Source: Acidobacteriota bacterium
GTDB lineage: Bacteria; Acidobacteriota; Blastocatellia; Chloracidobacteriales; Chloracidobacteriaceae
Length of the DNA stretch: 64,000 nt
Reading direction: 5' to 3'
Assembly: GCA_016208495.1 (NCBI GenBank)
Contig: JACQXX010000091.1
Location: 1 to 64,000, forward strand
Below, one piece after another: positions 63,885 to 64,000 of the stretch. The translations under genes and the position numbers were made by a program. Position 1 is the first letter of the stretch. Each line of letters opens with the position of its first letter. Below the pieces are notes generated by a model. It had not been told where the DNA came from. It made no database searches and worked only from the letters and a program-made list of their open reading frames with translations.

Positions 63885-64000
63885 ATGGAATTTGGTGCTC
63901 AACCTCCCGCTTCAACTCCCCCACCCACCCCAATTCGCCTGATCGTCAATGCTGATGATTTCGGAAAATCCGAAACCGTCAATCGGGCGATTGTTCGTGC
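63885..64000 (+). CDS. hpnK: Hopanoid biosynthesis protein HpnK (YdjC-like deacetylase), 3' end outside window
   Basis: Thirty-eight codons are visible from ATG 63885. After a Pro-rich leader of 16 residues comes IRLIVNADDFGKSETVNRAI, the start of a YdjC/ChbG-type deacetylase with the metal-binding Asp-Asp pair. HpnK removes the acetyl group from the N-acetylglucosaminyl head group of bacteriohopanetetrol, ahead of HpnJ. The start codon follows a heptamer repeat with no Shine-Dalgarno sequence. The frame leaves the window, so the rest cannot be judged. Confidence 0.85.
   Translation, partial: MEFGAQPPASTPPPTPIRLIVNADDFGKSETVNRAIVR

Overview
The window looks like part of an acidobacterial genome, most likely Blastocatellia-like. 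This is an inference from family content, not a database result. The grounds are three very large Oar-type TonB-dependent receptors with an N-terminal carboxypeptidase-regulatory domain, a split hopanoid pathway of the hpnCDE and hpnH/J/K type, many secreted Ig/NHL proteins, and a dense load of intergenic short tandem repeats.

Layout. 1-1351: a TnpB-type nuclease gene on the minus strand, cut by the window edge. 1352-3002: a long gene-free stretch with dispersed repeats. 3003-10392: two TonB-dependent receptors. 10598-14000: a beta-CASP metallo-beta-lactamase nuclease, a GntR/UTRA regulator, and a divergent CpcT/CpeT-family gene with a palindrome between them. 14168-18021: a secreted matrixin-like metalloprotease and a small secreted partner. 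18678-21150: a plasmid-type replication initiator (RPA family) beside 23 iterons, an apparent plasmid or secondary-replicon origin. 21585-25261: an FHA-GAF-cyclase-PilZ protein, a dienoyl-CoA-reductase-like SDR and a zinc-ribbon/Tudor-like small protein. 25472-26434: PhoH. 26886-34924: a giant secreted repeat protein whose stop codon overlaps the start of hpnC, then hpnD, hpnE and an alpha/beta hydrolase. 35085-41703: a minus-strand operon for a divergent type IV pilus/type II secretion-like inner-membrane machine (HD-GYP, PilM-PilN fusion, PilO-like, PilB/GspE-like, PilC/GspF-like). 42270-53060: a FabG-like reductase, a GT2 glycosyltransferase, and an 8.9-kb gene fusing a GT4-like glycosyltransferase to a two-module NRPS (C-A-T-C-A-T-TE). 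53128-58837: a secreted P-domain/NHL protein and a third TonB-dependent receptor closely related to the first. 59422-64000: an SRAP (YedK/HMCES) protein, hpnH, a LolA-like secreted protein, hpnJ and the start of hpnK.

How the genes fit together. HpnD, HpnC and HpnE make squalene from farnesyl diphosphate. HpnH adds the adenosyl side chain to hopene. HpnJ and HpnK act in bacteriohopanetetrol cyclitol-ether formation. The squalene-hopene cyclase, HpnG and HpnI are not in view. The GT2/GT-NRPS pair is probably a small glyco-peptide or capped-metabolite locus. By eye, the two A domains read as Gln-like and Asp-like.

The most unusual features are: (1) the iteron/RPA origin next to apparently core metabolic genes; (2) heptanucleotide tandem arrays of at least six different sequences, often paired as inverted repeats, present at convergent gene ends, abutting start codons, and inserted in frame at the same loop of both NRPS adenylation domains; (3) the glycosyltransferase-NRPS fusion; (4) the pilus-like operon whose ATPase lacks the canonical Ser/Thr of the P-loop.
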